Source: Mesorhizobium onobrychidis | GTDB lineage: Bacteria; Pseudomonadota; Alphaproteobacteria; Rhizobiales; Rhizobiaceae | NCBI RefSeq assembly: GCF_024707545.1 | Contig: NZ_CP062229.1 | Location: forward strand, 5,437,501-5,501,500 | Direction of reading: 5' to 3' | Length of the DNA: 64,000 nt | In this document: positions 1 to 9,512 of the stretch, piece by piece | How positions within the stretch are numbered: the first letter of the stretch is position 1 | Layout of the letters: every line of letters begins with the position of its first letter | Notes under the pieces: model-generated | What the model was told of the DNA's origin: nothing | Database searches by the model: none | Seen by the model: only the letters and a program-made list of their open reading frames with translations | Made by a program: the position numbers and the translations under genes

Positions 1-470
1 ACCGTGTTGGTATATCGCAACACGTATCGCTTGCCGCTGACAAGCGTCGCTGCGTAGGAGAAATAGCTGTCCCAAGACAGTGCTGGCTGAAACAGATCAA
101 GTTTATAGTGGCGGCCGATGGCGAACAGATGATTCAGGTCCAGCTTTGTCGCCTCGATGTCATCGTCGATCAATGCAATGAGATCATACCGCGTCACAAT
201 TTCAGGGTAGCATTGAAATAAGGCATGATACCCTGCGATCTTGCGCCCCGGCAGAAATACGCTGAAATCGTTCTGTCCATGGGAGACGCCGGCCTCGTAG
301 GCGGCGACGAGAAGATCGAAGTCGGCTTCGCCCGTCCCCTCAGTCCAGCCGGCATGCAAAGAGCTACGCCCTGCCCGGACGATCACCAGATTTCTCTTGC
401 CCGAGCCCTCCGGCAATTTTCGGAAGGCTGACACTGCTGCGGCCGCGGGCGTGACTTGGCGAAAGTTCAT
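1..470 (-). CDS. DUF707-like protein, possible glycosyltransferase (3' part outside window)
   Basis: Reading the minus strand from the ATG at 470 gives an open frame beginning MNFRQVTP that runs off the window's left edge, about 156 residues seen. The stretch KRNLVIVRAGRSSLH near residue 25 and the acidic LIDDDIE near residue 98 resemble the DUF707 family, which is often found in polysaccharide clusters and may be GT-A-like; the DDD could be a metal-binding DXD. It lies 40 nt downstream of a GT2 gene on the same strand, so it is probably the last visible gene of that operon. Enzyme activity is inference; the family match is from memory of its N-terminal pattern. Confidence 0.65.
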   Translation of the reverse strand, partial: MNFRQVTPAAAAVSAFRKLPEGSGKRNLVIVRAGRSSLHAGWTEGTGEADFDLLVAAYEAGVSHGQNDFSVFLPGRKIAGYHALFQCYPEIVTRYDLIALIDDDIEATKLDLNHLFAIGRHYKLDLFQPALSWDSYFSYAATLVSGKRYVLRYTNT

Positions 471-510
471 ACAAAGCCTCCCGGCGGGCGTCGCACCAGA
501 TCACTCGTTT

Positions 511-1470
511 CTAGCCAGGAGATCGGTTTGAGACGGCATGAATGCGTTTCAGCGCTCCCAGGCCGGCGCCGCGGAGCTTGGTACGAAGCTGCGGAGAAAC
601 AACGCCTACAAGTTCAAGGAAAAATCTCGCAATGAGCAGCGGATCCAAGATCCATAAAACCAGATGAAACAGTGTCATACCCAGCGGCGCTGTGCGCCTG
701 TGCCGATAGGCAATTGCGAAGAGGTGTTTTAGCCGCCTCGACAATTCAAAGGCGTTCGCGGTAGAGCCGTCAGGATTTTGCCAAGCCAATCGTTCGGAAC
801 TCGGCAATCGCACCGAGCGCGTCGGATGGTCACGGCTGTATAGTATCGCGTTGGGCGCGCGAACAAATGTCCCAAGAAGAGCCATCTCGGCCAAAAGCGC
901 ACAATCGGAGCCATAGTAGGGCTCGTGCAATGTCGTCTTGGCTAGGGAATCCCGGCGCCAAAGGCCAAACATCGCCGCATCCCATCCGTGCGCCCCAACC
1001 ATCAGCCGGAAGCGGGACGCGGGCGACGATCCTTGCATGTCCGGCAGCACCCTTTCGACATAGGGTGTCAGCTGCCCGGTCTCGTCGATTCCCAGTAAGC
1101 GCGGATAGGCAATGACATGGCGGGAATCCCCGTCGAGCGCACGCACACAGTCCATCAGGAAACCGCTGCCCAAGACGTCGTCGTGTGCGCACCATTTGAA
1201 ATATGCGCCCGAGCTCAATTCGAAAGCTCGATTGAAATTGGCCGCGGCGCCCAAATTGCGTGCGTTTCGGACATAGCGGACGCGCTTGTCCCGCCGCGCG
1301 AATTCCAGACATATATCGGCTGTTCTATCTGTCGAAGCATTGTCGGTGATGACAAGTTCGAAATCATCGAAGTCCTGCTTGAGGATCGATTGGATCGCCT
1401 CGAAGACGAAATTCTCGCCGTTGTAAACGGGCATACCAAGGGATACTCGCGGCGACTTGGAACGTTCCAT
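511..1470 (-). CDS. Glycosyltransferase family 2
   Basis: 319 residues. The N-terminus VSLGMPVYNGENFVFEAI followed by LVITDNASTDRT is the classic GT-A nucleotide-sugar binding start of GT2 enzymes, and CAHDDV near residue 95 is the metal-binding DXD-type motif. The enzyme should transfer a sugar from a nucleotide donor to a lipid-linked or growing glycan at the cytoplasmic face; a hydrophobic stretch near residue 265 may associate with the membrane. It follows the methyltransferase by 30 nt in the same direction. Donor and acceptor sugars cannot be read from the sequence. Confidence 0.9.
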   Translation of the reverse strand: MERSKSPRVSLGMPVYNGENFVFEAIQSILKQDFDDFELVITDNASTDRTADICLEFARRDKRVRYVRNARNLGAAANFNRAFELSSGAYFKWCAHDDVLGSGFLMDCVRALDGDSRHVIAYPRLLGIDETGQLTPYVERVLPDMQGSSPASRFRLMVGAHGWDAAMFGLWRRDSLAKTTLHEPYYGSDCALLAEMALLGTFVRAPNAILYSRDHPTRSVRLPSSERLAWQNPDGSTANAFELSRRLKHLFAIAYRHRRTAPLGMTLFHLVLWILDPLLIARFFLELVGVVSPQLRTKLRGAGLGALKRIHAVSNRSPG

Positions 1471-1500
1471 TTTCCGGGTTCTTCTTTAACGAAAGTGCGA

Positions 1501-2721
1501 TCAGACCGCGACGATTTCCGGTCGCAGGTCCAGCGCTTTCAAGGATTGTGCCACTTCATTCAGGTATATCGGGTTCATGACGATGACGAGATCAGGCGGA
1601 GTGTCCAACAGGTCGCTCGGCGCGATGACCGGGTGACCGGTTCCGGGCGTAAACTTGCCTTGCTTGTAGGGGTTGATGTCGACTGCTGCCCAGACTTCGT
1701 CTCCAAGCTGCAAAGTCGTCAGGAACGACACTGCCTTGGAGCCGCCGCCCCACAGGACGACCCGCCGGCCGGCGGCGTGCGCGGCGCGAATGCGCTCCTG
1801 CCAGGAATTCTGAACGGCTCGCACGCGGGCGGGAAAGGTTTCCGCCAAACGGTGCATCACTTCCAGATCGTGCTCGAGCGGTAGTCTCGGTGTCGTCCGG
1901 CCTGCCGACGGCCGGGCGTACTGAACGATGTACTGGTTGTCATAGACGAGTTCCAGATCGGTAACGTCGAAACCTTCCTGGCGAAACAGGCGTGCGTGCG
2001 CGCCAGGACTGAAATAGGAGCAATGCTCGTAGTAAATGTCCCAGAACGCGCTCTCGACGAGCACACGTTTTGCATCAGGCGTTTCGAAGACGGCCCAATC
2101 CTGGGTCCTTTTGCCGATCATCTTGCGGATCAGCCGCACGAAACTCGAAACCGAGCTTACGTGTTCGAGCGTGTGGCGACAGAGGACCGTATCCGCCTGG
2201 AGATGCTGGTAGTCCGGTCCGAAAAAATCGACGATGACCTTGACGTCGCCGTACTCATCATTGCGGCCTTTGTCGGCTCGATAAGCTGGATCGATGCCGA
2301 GCCCGGTGGCGCCGCCCGATATGCAAAGTTCGCGGAGAAATTCACCCTTGCCGCAGCCGATCTCCAACACGTGCTTGCCGGCTATCGCGCATTTTTGTGC
2401 GATCTCGCGTGCAAGTCCCTTCGCGAAATTGTTGAAGGTGCTGGAAAAATGCTGGGATTCCTCGAAATTGGTCGAGTAACCCATGATCGTTTCGTCAAAG
2501 GCCCTGTTGAATATGAATCCGCATGCCTCGCAAAATGCGAGGTCAAGGTCACGACGAGGAAAGGCGTGGGCTGCTTGGGCCGAATTAAGCAGGACGCAGC
2601 TATGCACCGGGATGGATTCGACCCGGTAGATTGACCGGCCAACGGGCGCCGAGCAGCACGGACACGCGGCCGGTCGAAGCGCTTTGCTGTTACTTGCCAT
2701 GTGAAGGTCAAACGAATTCAT
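1501..2721 (-). CDS. SAM-dependent C-methyltransferase of nucleotide-sugar type
   Basis: 406 residues with three parts: an N-terminal zinc-binding region with paired cysteines (CPCC near residue 20, CEAC near residue 65), a class I methyltransferase fold with the SAM loop VLEIGCGKGEF near residue 118, and a C-terminal region with VVLWGGGSKAVSF near residue 320. This order is that of the sugar C-methyltransferases acting on dTDP/CDP/GDP-keto-deoxysugars. Its start codon overlaps the stop of the upstream GT4 gene by 4 nt (ATGA at 2721-2718), so the two are translationally coupled. A branched or methylated deoxysugar in the polysaccharide is the likely product, by inference. Confidence 0.85.
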   Translation of the reverse strand: MNSFDLHMASNSKALRPAACPCCSAPVGRSIYRVESIPVHSCVLLNSAQAAHAFPRRDLDLAFCEACGFIFNRAFDETIMGYSTNFEESQHFSSTFNNFAKGLAREIAQKCAIAGKHVLEIGCGKGEFLRELCISGGATGLGIDPAYRADKGRNDEYGDVKVIVDFFGPDYQHLQADTVLCRHTLEHVSSVSSFVRLIRKMIGKRTQDWAVFETPDAKRVLVESAFWDIYYEHCSYFSPGAHARLFRQEGFDVTDLELVYDNQYIVQYARPSAGRTTPRLPLEHDLEVMHRLAETFPARVRAVQNSWQERIRAAHAAGRRVVLWGGGSKAVSFLTTLQLGDEVWAAVDINPYKQGKFTPGTGHPVIAPSDLLDTPPDLVIVMNPIYLNEVAQSLKALDLRPEIVAV

Positions 2722-4034
2722 TGTAGAATTGGCTCGGCAAGAGAATCGGTTATATCGCGCGTCGGACTCTCGGCTCCGAAGAGTTCATTGTGCTCGGTTG
2801 CGCGAGAGAGCTGGACAGACTGGGCCAAGCCAAGGGCGTCGAGTATCGCCAGGTCGAACCTTTCCTCGGAGAACCGCGTCGCGTTCATACGGCAGGCGTG
2901 CGGTGTAATGGACCCCGCATTTTTCTCGAATAGATCAATGGCCCCAGCTACGGAATCGACGGCCTGACGGTCGAAGAGGACACCTGTCGGATGGACGCTC
3001 TCGCCAAGCGGCCGGACAATGTCGCGGGCACCTCCACGGCCGAAGGCGATCAATGGAGTACCGCACGCCTGGGCCTCGGCAAGCGTTATCCCGAAATCCT
3101 CGCATCCAGCGAACACCATCGCACGAGCATTGGCGATTTTTTCGATGTATTCATGCCGCGGCAGATAACCGGTGAAGATTATGTTGTGACCGGCAAGCGA
3201 TCGCAGATGCTTGGATTGTACTTCATCGCCGACAACAACCAGGCGACGCGACGGCGTTTTGCTGAACGCCTCGATTATCAGATCCGTACGCTTATACGGG
3301 GCGTGGAACGCGGCCGTGACGTAGTAGTCATCCTTGTTGACGACGAGTTTAAGATCCTCGATGGCGACGGGCGGATGGACTACCCGCGCGTCGCGGCCGT
3401 AAATCCGTTCGATTCGAGAGCGGACATAATTCGAGTTTGCCAGCATCAGGTCAGGACCATGTGCCGTTCGGGTGTCCCAGGTCCGCAGCCTGTGAAGCAT
3501 GTAACGAAAGGCAAGACCTTTCGGTCCAAATCCCAAGCCGGCTTGCTGCAAATAGGAGAATTGTTCGTCCCACGCATACCGCACCGGACTGTGCACATAG
3601 CACAGGTGTAGTTGGTCTGGGCGAGTCAGAACGCCTCGAGAGAATGCGGCCGAAGAGGAAATTACCGCGTCATAACCTGTGACATCAAATTGTTCGATCA
3701 TAAACGGACAGAGAAAGAAAAGTGACCTGTAGTACTTTTCCACGAACGGAAGTCGGTTCATGCCGGAAACGTGGAAAATTACGCCTGGAAAATACTCTTC
3801 CTTGATTTCCTTCGGGAGAAAATCAAAGAGGGTGAAGACCTCGGCTCTCGGAAAAGTCTTGCAGATCCGAGCAAGGACCTGCTCCCCTCCCCGAAAGTTG
3901 GGGCACCAATCATGCACGACGGCGATGCGGGCGTTGCGGTCTATCGCGGCAAATGGCGTCTTGCTGATGGATCGCAAATGTTTGGCATCACGGCCCACCA
4001 TGGTGGTTGCTTTCGGCTGTCGCACATGGCGCAT
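2718..4034 (-). CDS. Glycosyltransferase family 4
   Basis: About 438 residues from the ATG at 4034, chosen because a GAGGGG Shine-Dalgarno lies just upstream; an ATG at 4121 would add 29 residues. The N-terminal Rossmann half starts IAVVHDWCPNFRGGEQVL (glycine-rich acceptor loop). The C-terminal GT-B half has APYKRTDLIIEAF, then CEDFGITLAEAQACGTPLIAFGRGG, the E-x7-E nucleotide-sugar-binding signature of GT4. It heads a four-gene minus-strand operon (GT4, C-methyltransferase, GT2, DUF707-like). The role is sugar addition to a surface polysaccharide repeat unit; specificity is unknown. Confidence 0.9.
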   Translation of the reverse strand: MRHVRQPKATTMVGRDAKHLRSISKTPFAAIDRNARIAVVHDWCPNFRGGEQVLARICKTFPRAEVFTLFDFLPKEIKEEYFPGVIFHVSGMNRLPFVEKYYRSLFFLCPFMIEQFDVTGYDAVISSSAAFSRGVLTRPDQLHLCYVHSPVRYAWDEQFSYLQQAGLGFGPKGLAFRYMLHRLRTWDTRTAHGPDLMLANSNYVRSRIERIYGRDARVVHPPVAIEDLKLVVNKDDYYVTAAFHAPYKRTDLIIEAFSKTPSRRLVVVGDEVQSKHLRSLAGHNIIFTGYLPRHEYIEKIANARAMVFAGCEDFGITLAEAQACGTPLIAFGRGGARDIVRPLGESVHPTGVLFDRQAVDSVAGAIDLFEKNAGSITPHACRMNATRFSEERFDLAILDALGLAQSVQLSRATEHNELFGAESPTRDITDSLAEPILQ

Positions 4035-4340
4035 GCTTTGCCCCTCACGGAATGTTGGCACCTTTTCGGGAATTCTGTGTGCCCGGATGCTCAACGACTG
4101 TGTGTCGTCCGTCCCGTCCAAACAAGCTGCCTATCGGGTTAAGCGCCGCACCCTCCCGAGGCCGGATGTACTCCAACGAGGTACGTCTCCTACTTCGATG
4201 GGCCTAAGCACGCCTCAACGCTAACCTTATGCGCAGGCTGTATCGGCGCGACCGGCGGATTAGGATCATAGCGCGCTCACTTCGGAACAGTTCGGGGGCG
4301 CCGTATCTATATCATTGGCCGCGCGAAGAGTGGATCGTCG
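4035..4340. promoter_or_regulatory. Divergent intergenic region between two EPS transcription units
   Basis: The 306 bases between the GT4 start (minus strand) and the GT2 start at 4341 (plus strand) must carry the promoters for both units. I see no convincing sigma-70 box or operator; the content is inferred from gene orientation only. Confidence 0.4.
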
Positions 4341-5207
4341 ATGAAAGTGGTCGTTATCGTCGCAACGTTTGGTCGCAGGGAACATGTGGCTCGGCTTCTC
4401 GCACAGCTTGAGCGACAGACCCTGCTCCCTGACGCGGTGATCATCTCGGCTCCCGACGCCGACCATACTCCCAACAACATAGGTTGCCGGTTTCCTGTAT
4501 CGAGCGTATTCGGAAAAACCGGCTTGCCGGCACAGCGTAACATCGCCCTTGATGTCGCAGGCGACTGTTTCGACATAATCACCTTTTTCGACGACGACTT
4601 CATTCCTGCAGACGACTATCTCGAAGGCGTATCGCGGGCGTTCAAGCAGCAGCCCGACTGGGCCGTGGTGACTGGAAACGTGCTGAAGGACGGTGCGACG
4701 ACTGCAGGGCTCACGTGGGACGAGGGTATCCAGGCGCTTCGCGAAGCCGGCACAGCGACTGAAGCGCGCGCCGTGGATCGACTCAGCGCCTATGGATGCA
4801 ACATGTCGATCAGGGCGGCATTCATCGGCGGCCTGCGCTTCGATGAGCGGCTCGTGCTCTATGGGTGGCAGGAAGACGTTGATTTCACCAGCCAATTGAG
4901 AGCCAGAGGGCGGGTCGTCTTTTTGCAGTCGATCCGCGGGGTTCATCTCGGCATCAAGAGCGGTCGCGTAAACGGCGTTCGTTTCGGCTATTCTCAGGTG
5001 GCGAACCCAATCTACCTCATCCGCAAAGGGACCGTTCCATCGACTGTCGCACTTAGATTGATGAGCAAAAATCTGCTCGCCAATCTCGCGCGCAGCCTCT
5101 GGCCGGAATCCTATATCGACCGGAGAGGACGTCTGCGCGGCAATCTCCTGGCTCTTTCACACGTCGCAAGAGGCCGGGTGCAGCCAGAATATATTCTGGA
5201 GATCTAA
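4341..5207 (+). CDS. Glycosyltransferase family 2
   Basis: 288 residues starting MKVVVIVATFGRREHVARLL, a typical GT2 beginning. FFDDDFIP near residue 87 is the metal-binding DXD motif and YGWQEDVDF near residue 175 resembles the catalytic ED pair of GT2 polymerising or branching enzymes. It is followed after 14 nt by the export protein gene at 5222 and so likely shares its message. It resembles enzymes that add side-chain or backbone sugars of rhizobial exopolysaccharides; the actual sugar cannot be determined. Confidence 0.88.
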   Translation: MKVVVIVATFGRREHVARLLAQLERQTLLPDAVIISAPDADHTPNNIGCRFPVSSVFGKTGLPAQRNIALDVAGDCFDIITFFDDDFIPADDYLEGVSRAFKQQPDWAVVTGNVLKDGATTAGLTWDEGIQALREAGTATEARAVDRLSAYGCNMSIRAAFIGGLRFDERLVLYGWQEDVDFTSQLRARGRVVFLQSIRGVHLGIKSGRVNGVRFGYSQVANPIYLIRKGTVPSTVALRLMSKNLLANLARSLWPESYIDRRGRLRGNLLALSHVARGRVQPEYILEI

Positions 5208-5221
5208 CGCAGAGGTAAAAG

Positions 5222-6658
5222 ATGCTCGATGACCCGTCCTTTTCGATCGACAGAGGCACTTGCTCAAATCACCGAGCCCGGTGCTCCGGCAGGCTGTCCA
5301 ATCGGCGCCAGGCTTGGCGCCTGCTCCACGTCGTGATGTCGGCGGTGATGTCCTTGGCCTGCATGTTGGGTGTTTCGGCCGCAAACGCCAAAGATTATGT
5401 GCTCGGCCCGCAGGATAAGCTCCGCATCAAGGTCTACGAATGGCGTGCGTCGCGCGACACGATATTTGGCTGGGAAGCTCTCAACGACGAATACACGGTC
5501 GGTCCCAACGGCTCCGTTTCGCTACCGCTGGTCGGTGAAATCAAGGCTGCCGGCCTCACCACCGGCGAGATTGCGAACTCCATCGGCGACAGGCTGATGA
5601 AAAGTGTCGGCCTTGCGCGAAAACCGAATACGGCGGTGGAAATCGTCCAGTTCCGACCGTTCTATGTTGTCGGCAAGGTGACGCAGTCGGGAGAATTCGC
5701 ATACCGGCCCGGGCTGACCGTCTTGCAGGCATTGAGCATCGCGGGCGGGTTGCGGACTCGAGAGGACAGGGATGCCAGGTTCGAGCGCGAAGTGATCCAG
5801 GGCCAAGGGGATGTGAGCCTGCTAAGACTGAGCGAGGCCAGTCTCCTCGCTCGCAAGGCACGACTCGAGGCGGAACTCTCGCATGCCAGCGACATTCAGT
5901 TTCCGGCCCAGTTGACGTCGCGTATTCAGGACGACGTCTTTGCCATGCTTTTGAAGCAGGAGCGCTTGATCTTCCAAGCGCGCAGCGAGGGATTGGACAC
6001 TCAGGTCAAGGCGCTTCATGGTCTGCGTGAGTTCCTCCAGAAGGAACTCACCTCGCTGGAAGCGCAACTCGTTTTCCTCGACAAGCAAATCGGCTCAATC
6101 CAGAAGGAGTTGACAGCGGTTTCGGCGCTGGTGGTCAAAGGTCTTGCGGCGGCGCCGCGGGAATTTTCTCTAGAACGAGCCCTTGCCCAAGCGCAGAGCG
6201 AGAGGTTGTCGGCGGAAACCAGTCTGCTGCGCGGGCGTCAGGAAATCAGTAAGACAGACATTTCAATTCTCGAACTCGAGGACGGACGGAAAAACGAGAT
6301 AACGATCGACCTGCGTCAAACTCAAGCTGAACTCGATGCTCTCGACAGCAAGACAGAAACAGCAAGGCGGCTATTGTACGAGTCGGCGGTATCTGCCCCG
6401 ACCCTTTTTGCCCGCCGAACCGACGCGGATCTGGCTGCGCCGATCTACACGATTTTCCGCGCGTCGGCGGATGGCGCGACAGTGCAAATCCAAGCTAACG
6501 AAACGAGTGCCGTAGAGCCCGGAGACACGATCAAGATTGAAATACCACTGGCTCCGGATGAAACAGGCGCGCTGGACTTGACATCGACCGAGCGGCACGA
6601 GGCGCCGGGAATAGAACTCAAAGCAGAAACCGTCGGCGATGCTGTAGGCATTCCGTAG
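5222..6658 (+). CDS. ExoF-like polysaccharide biosynthesis/export periplasmic protein
   Basis: 478 residues with a good GAGG ribosome site 6 nt before the ATG. A basic leader then a hydrophobic segment near residues 38-56 (ending SAANA) forms an export signal. The mature start DYVLGPQDKLRIKVYEW is the polysaccharide export (Wza/Poly_export) domain, with a SLBB-like ligand region after it (FYVVGKVTQSGEF). Residues 200-390 are rich in coiled-coil heptads (LEAELSHAS, LEAQLVFLDKQI). ExoF of Sinorhizobium has this layout. The protein should work with the ExoP/Wzc-like ATPase at 10701-12647 to move polymer through the periplasm. Confidence 0.88.
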   Translation: MLDDPSFSIDRGTCSNHRARCSGRLSNRRQAWRLLHVVMSAVMSLACMLGVSAANAKDYVLGPQDKLRIKVYEWRASRDTIFGWEALNDEYTVGPNGSVSLPLVGEIKAAGLTTGEIANSIGDRLMKSVGLARKPNTAVEIVQFRPFYVVGKVTQSGEFAYRPGLTVLQALSIAGGLRTREDRDARFEREVIQGQGDVSLLRLSEASLLARKARLEAELSHASDIQFPAQLTSRIQDDVFAMLLKQERLIFQARSEGLDTQVKALHGLREFLQKELTSLEAQLVFLDKQIGSIQKELTAVSALVVKGLAAAPREFSLERALAQAQSERLSAETSLLRGRQEISKTDISILELEDGRKNEITIDLRQTQAELDALDSKTETARRLLYESAVSAPTLFARRTDADLAAPIYTIFRASADGATVQIQANETSAVEPGDTIKIEIPLAPDETGALDLTSTERHEAPGIELKAETVGDAVGIP

Positions 6659-6796
6659 CCTCCCGGCGGGTTTTGCTAGAAGGATTAGGTAGAAGCGCGC
6701 GACTGCTTGATGTCGATCAGGTAACTTCCTTGACCAATACACGCACTATATGGCTCTATCGCCATCGCGCTCTTTGATAGGAAAAGAGACTTCGCT

Positions 6797-7570
6797 ATGC
6801 AAGCAACTGAACTACCCAACGTCTTCTTGACCAACACGTTCGATGAATGGATTCAACAGAAGCCATCCAAGTCTCAGGCGGTTCGCTTTGCCAACAAGGT
6901 TCTCCGAAAACTTGGAATAAATCTCGTCCTCGCACCACCTGTTCGCACGGGCTGGATGACCAGTGTCGAACAGAGAATGGACATGTATCACTTGGCAGGC
7001 GCAGCGCTTTTCTACAACGTACCGGGAGACTTCTGTGAATTGGGATGCCACGAAGGCAAGTCAGCCGTCGTATTCCAACGCATACTTCAGCACTACGATC
7101 CAAGCAGGAACCTTCACTTGTATGACAGCTTCGAAGGTCTCCCGAACGCCAGTGCCGAAGACGGCCACGCCGACGCTCAGAAGGGCGACATGGCCACTAC
7201 GAAGGATGCGCTCATCGCAAACTTCAAGCGTTTGAATCTTCGGCAGCCTATTCTTCACCAGGGATGGTTCGAAGATACGCTTCCCACACAGTTGCCGGAC
7301 AAAATTGCATTTGCGCATCTGGATGGTGACCTATACGACTCAGTCAAGGTCAGCTTGGAGTATGTGTATCCTCGCCTATCAAAGGGTGCTGCATGTCTGA
7401 TAGACGACTACAGTGATCCTGGATTGTTCGACTCGGTCGATCTCTATCCGGGGGTAAAGAAGGCCTGCGACGAGTTCCTTAGCGATAAACCCGAAAAGGT
7501 TGCGCTTTTGTATGGTGGATTCGATAGCACTATGGGTTTCGGAGCTCATGGATACTTCCGAAAGCTCTGA
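6797..7570 (+). CDS. TylF/MycF-family O-methyltransferase
   Basis: 257 residues. The pattern FCELGCHEGKSAVVFQRIL near residue 80 is the SAM-binding loop, LYDSFEGLP near 110 and AFAHLDGDLYDSVKVSLEYVYPRL near 175 are the signature stretches of the TylF (macrocin O-methyltransferase) family, where the aspartates bind metal. CLIDDYSD near residue 205 completes the metal site. In polysaccharide clusters such enzymes usually O-methylate a sugar. The gene is 138 nt after the export gene in the same direction and convergent with the polymerase-like gene at 7583. Substrate is inferred from context. Confidence 0.85.
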   Translation: MQATELPNVFLTNTFDEWIQQKPSKSQAVRFANKVLRKLGINLVLAPPVRTGWMTSVEQRMDMYHLAGAALFYNVPGDFCELGCHEGKSAVVFQRILQHYDPSRNLHLYDSFEGLPNASAEDGHADAQKGDMATTKDALIANFKRLNLRQPILHQGWFEDTLPTQLPDKIAFAHLDGDLYDSVKVSLEYVYPRLSKGAACLIDDYSDPGLFDSVDLYPGVKKACDEFLSDKPEKVALLYGGFDSTMGFGAHGYFRKL

Positions 7571-7582
7571 GCCTATATCGCT

Positions 7583-9058
7583 TTAGGCGCGGCCGGGAAC
7601 AGTGCCGACCTGCGATTGAATCACGTGTTCGCTGGAATCGGGCGAATGCCGGAGCGTCCTTACAGGAGCCTCAGCAACACTGTCGTCTTCAACAGGCAAG
7701 AGCCGGCTGACAAGAACGACAGCGAGAGGAATCAAGAACACGATACCCGGGTCGGCGCCGCCACTTGCCAGGGATCCGGCCACGAGCGCCGATAAGGCGC
7801 AAGCGCGGACACTCGACGCGATCGCGTCGATCTTGGGATCGATGCGACCGCGGCCACCCCGCATCCCCCGCACCAGCATCGCCAACAGAACTGTCATCAT
7901 CGCGGTGCCGAACAGCCCCAACTGGGAAAGCACCGCGATCGGCCAACTCGAGGCCCGCGAACTTCCCAAGCCGACTCCCAGTCCACCTGTATCGAAGAAA
8001 GACTGCAGGCTTTTGTAGTTCCAGTAGCTGCGCTCCTGGCCGGAGGCTGATGCGACTTTGTTGATTACCGTGTTGTCGACAAGCTGCAAGACCGGATCTA
8101 AGAAATGCGGATAGAACAGACTGGCGGCCATCGCGGAGAGGAGCAAGGGCGGTAGCAACGCGATAAGCAGTGCCTCCCCCGACCTCAGCCGACCTGAAGC
8201 GAGCGACTTCACGATGAAAAAGACAACGGGCACGGTTACGATTGCAAGACCGACATAGGCGGTCGACGATGTCGACAGCAGCAGGAGAACAAACAGGGCC
8301 GCTCCTAACCCCAATGCGAATTTGGATCCGGTCTTGCGCCAATAGGTGTAGGTGAACGCCAGCCCTGCCAGCGATGCCCCACCGAACGACGATGCCTCTG
8401 AAAACGCCCCCGTGATCCGCCAAAACCCAGCTTCCCTGACTTGCGTCAGCATGGCGTAGTTGGCCGTACGAATCGGGGCGAGGATGTCGCCGGCGCCGAT
8501 CACCTTGCCCAACAAATCCAAAATGCCCATGAACACGTGCAAGCTGAACCAAAGGAAGAAGCCTCGCCTGATGTCGGCTAACGTGCCGCTGCGCTGAAGC
8601 AGCAGACAGGCCGCCAGGAACGTCAGCCCTCCCAGAACAAAGTATCCCGCCTGAGAGATATTGGCCGATACCGGCGCCAGGCCCGCTTCGTAGACGCCCC
8701 TGCCGGTGCGGGAAGTGACGAAGGCGCTTGTCTGCCCTGCAAAGAGCCTCGGAAATAACAGCGCTCCGATGCTCACATAGATCATGAGCGCGCAGACGAT
8801 CCATGCTGCGCCTATACGAACGAAGACCGTTCCTATTTCCCTCCAGATTCCCCGTCGAGCCAGCGCGGCCACTATCACGAGCATATTAAAGACGGTGAAG
8901 ATAAGCGGCGATGAGCCGCCAAGCGAGGTTATTGTCCCGATTGCCGTCGCACCAAAAGCCAGAGAGGCAATCAGCGCAGTGATCATCGACCAGCGCATAT
9001 AAACGACGAGAGCCAGGAGTCCCGTGCAAATTAAAATCCCAACGAGGGAAACCTGCAT
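7583..9058 (-). CDS. Wzy/O-antigen ligase-like polysaccharide polymerase membrane protein
   Basis: 491 residues, almost entirely hydrophobic with about eleven to twelve predicted membrane spans. A large periplasmic-type loop near residues 320-370 (VINKVASASGQERSYWNYKS) precedes a glycine/serine stretch GGLGVGLGSSRASSWP, similar to O-antigen ligase/polymerase proteins and ExoQ-like polymerases. Sequence identity in this family is low, so the call rests on topology and cluster context. It likely polymerises repeat units on the periplasmic side of the inner membrane. It is convergent with the methyltransferase at 6797-7570, only 12 nt apart. Confidence 0.78.
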   Translation of the reverse strand: MQVSLVGILICTGLLALVVYMRWSMITALIASLAFGATAIGTITSLGGSSPLIFTVFNMLVIVAALARRGIWREIGTVFVRIGAAWIVCALMIYVSIGALLFPRLFAGQTSAFVTSRTGRGVYEAGLAPVSANISQAGYFVLGGLTFLAACLLLQRSGTLADIRRGFFLWFSLHVFMGILDLLGKVIGAGDILAPIRTANYAMLTQVREAGFWRITGAFSEASSFGGASLAGLAFTYTYWRKTGSKFALGLGAALFVLLLLSTSSTAYVGLAIVTVPVVFFIVKSLASGRLRSGEALLIALLPPLLLSAMAASLFYPHFLDPVLQLVDNTVINKVASASGQERSYWNYKSLQSFFDTGGLGVGLGSSRASSWPIAVLSQLGLFGTAMMTVLLAMLVRGMRGGRGRIDPKIDAIASSVRACALSALVAGSLASGGADPGIVFLIPLAVVLVSRLLPVEDDSVAEAPVRTLRHSPDSSEHVIQSQVGTVPGRA

Positions 9059-9208
9059 TTCACACTCCGACCATCAATGATCCAGACCCTGACGGCGCCG
9101 CCGGAACCGCTTGGCTAAATTGTTGGCTTCACAGAAACGACCGACTCTGATTTCCTTGGGACAGGGTTGATCTCGCGCAGCGTAAATTGACCCTGGGAGG
9201 AGGTCGCC

Positions 9209-9463
9209 GTGCTGCTTGCCATTGTCGGCGTTGCGGGTGTTGCCCTGATAATAGGGCTTACGCTGCGCGCGCCGGCGCTGATAGTGGCGACATTGGTGGT
9301 GATCGTCGGCAGCATCGTTACGAGCAGTTTTTTCCACCTGTCTGTTCAAACCAGCATCCGATCGACACTCTACCTTGTTGTCGTCACCCAAATTGCCTAC
9401 CTGGTCGGCCTTGCAATTGCCGTGCTGCGGCACCGCCCGGGGCGTTATCGGCGTGGGCGATAA
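9209..9463 (+). CDS. Small two- to three-span membrane protein
   Basis: 84 residues starting with GTG at 9209, supported by a strong GGGAGGAGG ribosome site 6 nt upstream. The protein is hydrophobic throughout with spans near residues 1-18, 24-42 and 54-76 and ends in an arginine-rich tail (RHRPGRYRRGR). It lies alone on the plus strand between two minus-strand EPS genes. Size and topology recall small EPS regulators such as ExoX, but I see no specific shared motif, so function is unassigned. Confidence 0.6.
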   Translation: MLLAIVGVAGVALIIGLTLRAPALIVATLVVIVGSIVTSSFFHLSVQTSIRSTLYLVVVTQIAYLVGLAIAVLRHRPGRYRRGR

Positions 9464-9512
9464 TCCGTTGAGGCCGTTTGTGTGCTGCACCTCCCCCCTG
9501 ACATAGCAAAGT

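Noticed and set aside
7571..7592. Short hairpin GCCTA/TAGGC between convergent genes as a terminator
   Set aside because: Only a 5-bp stem and no T run follows in either direction.
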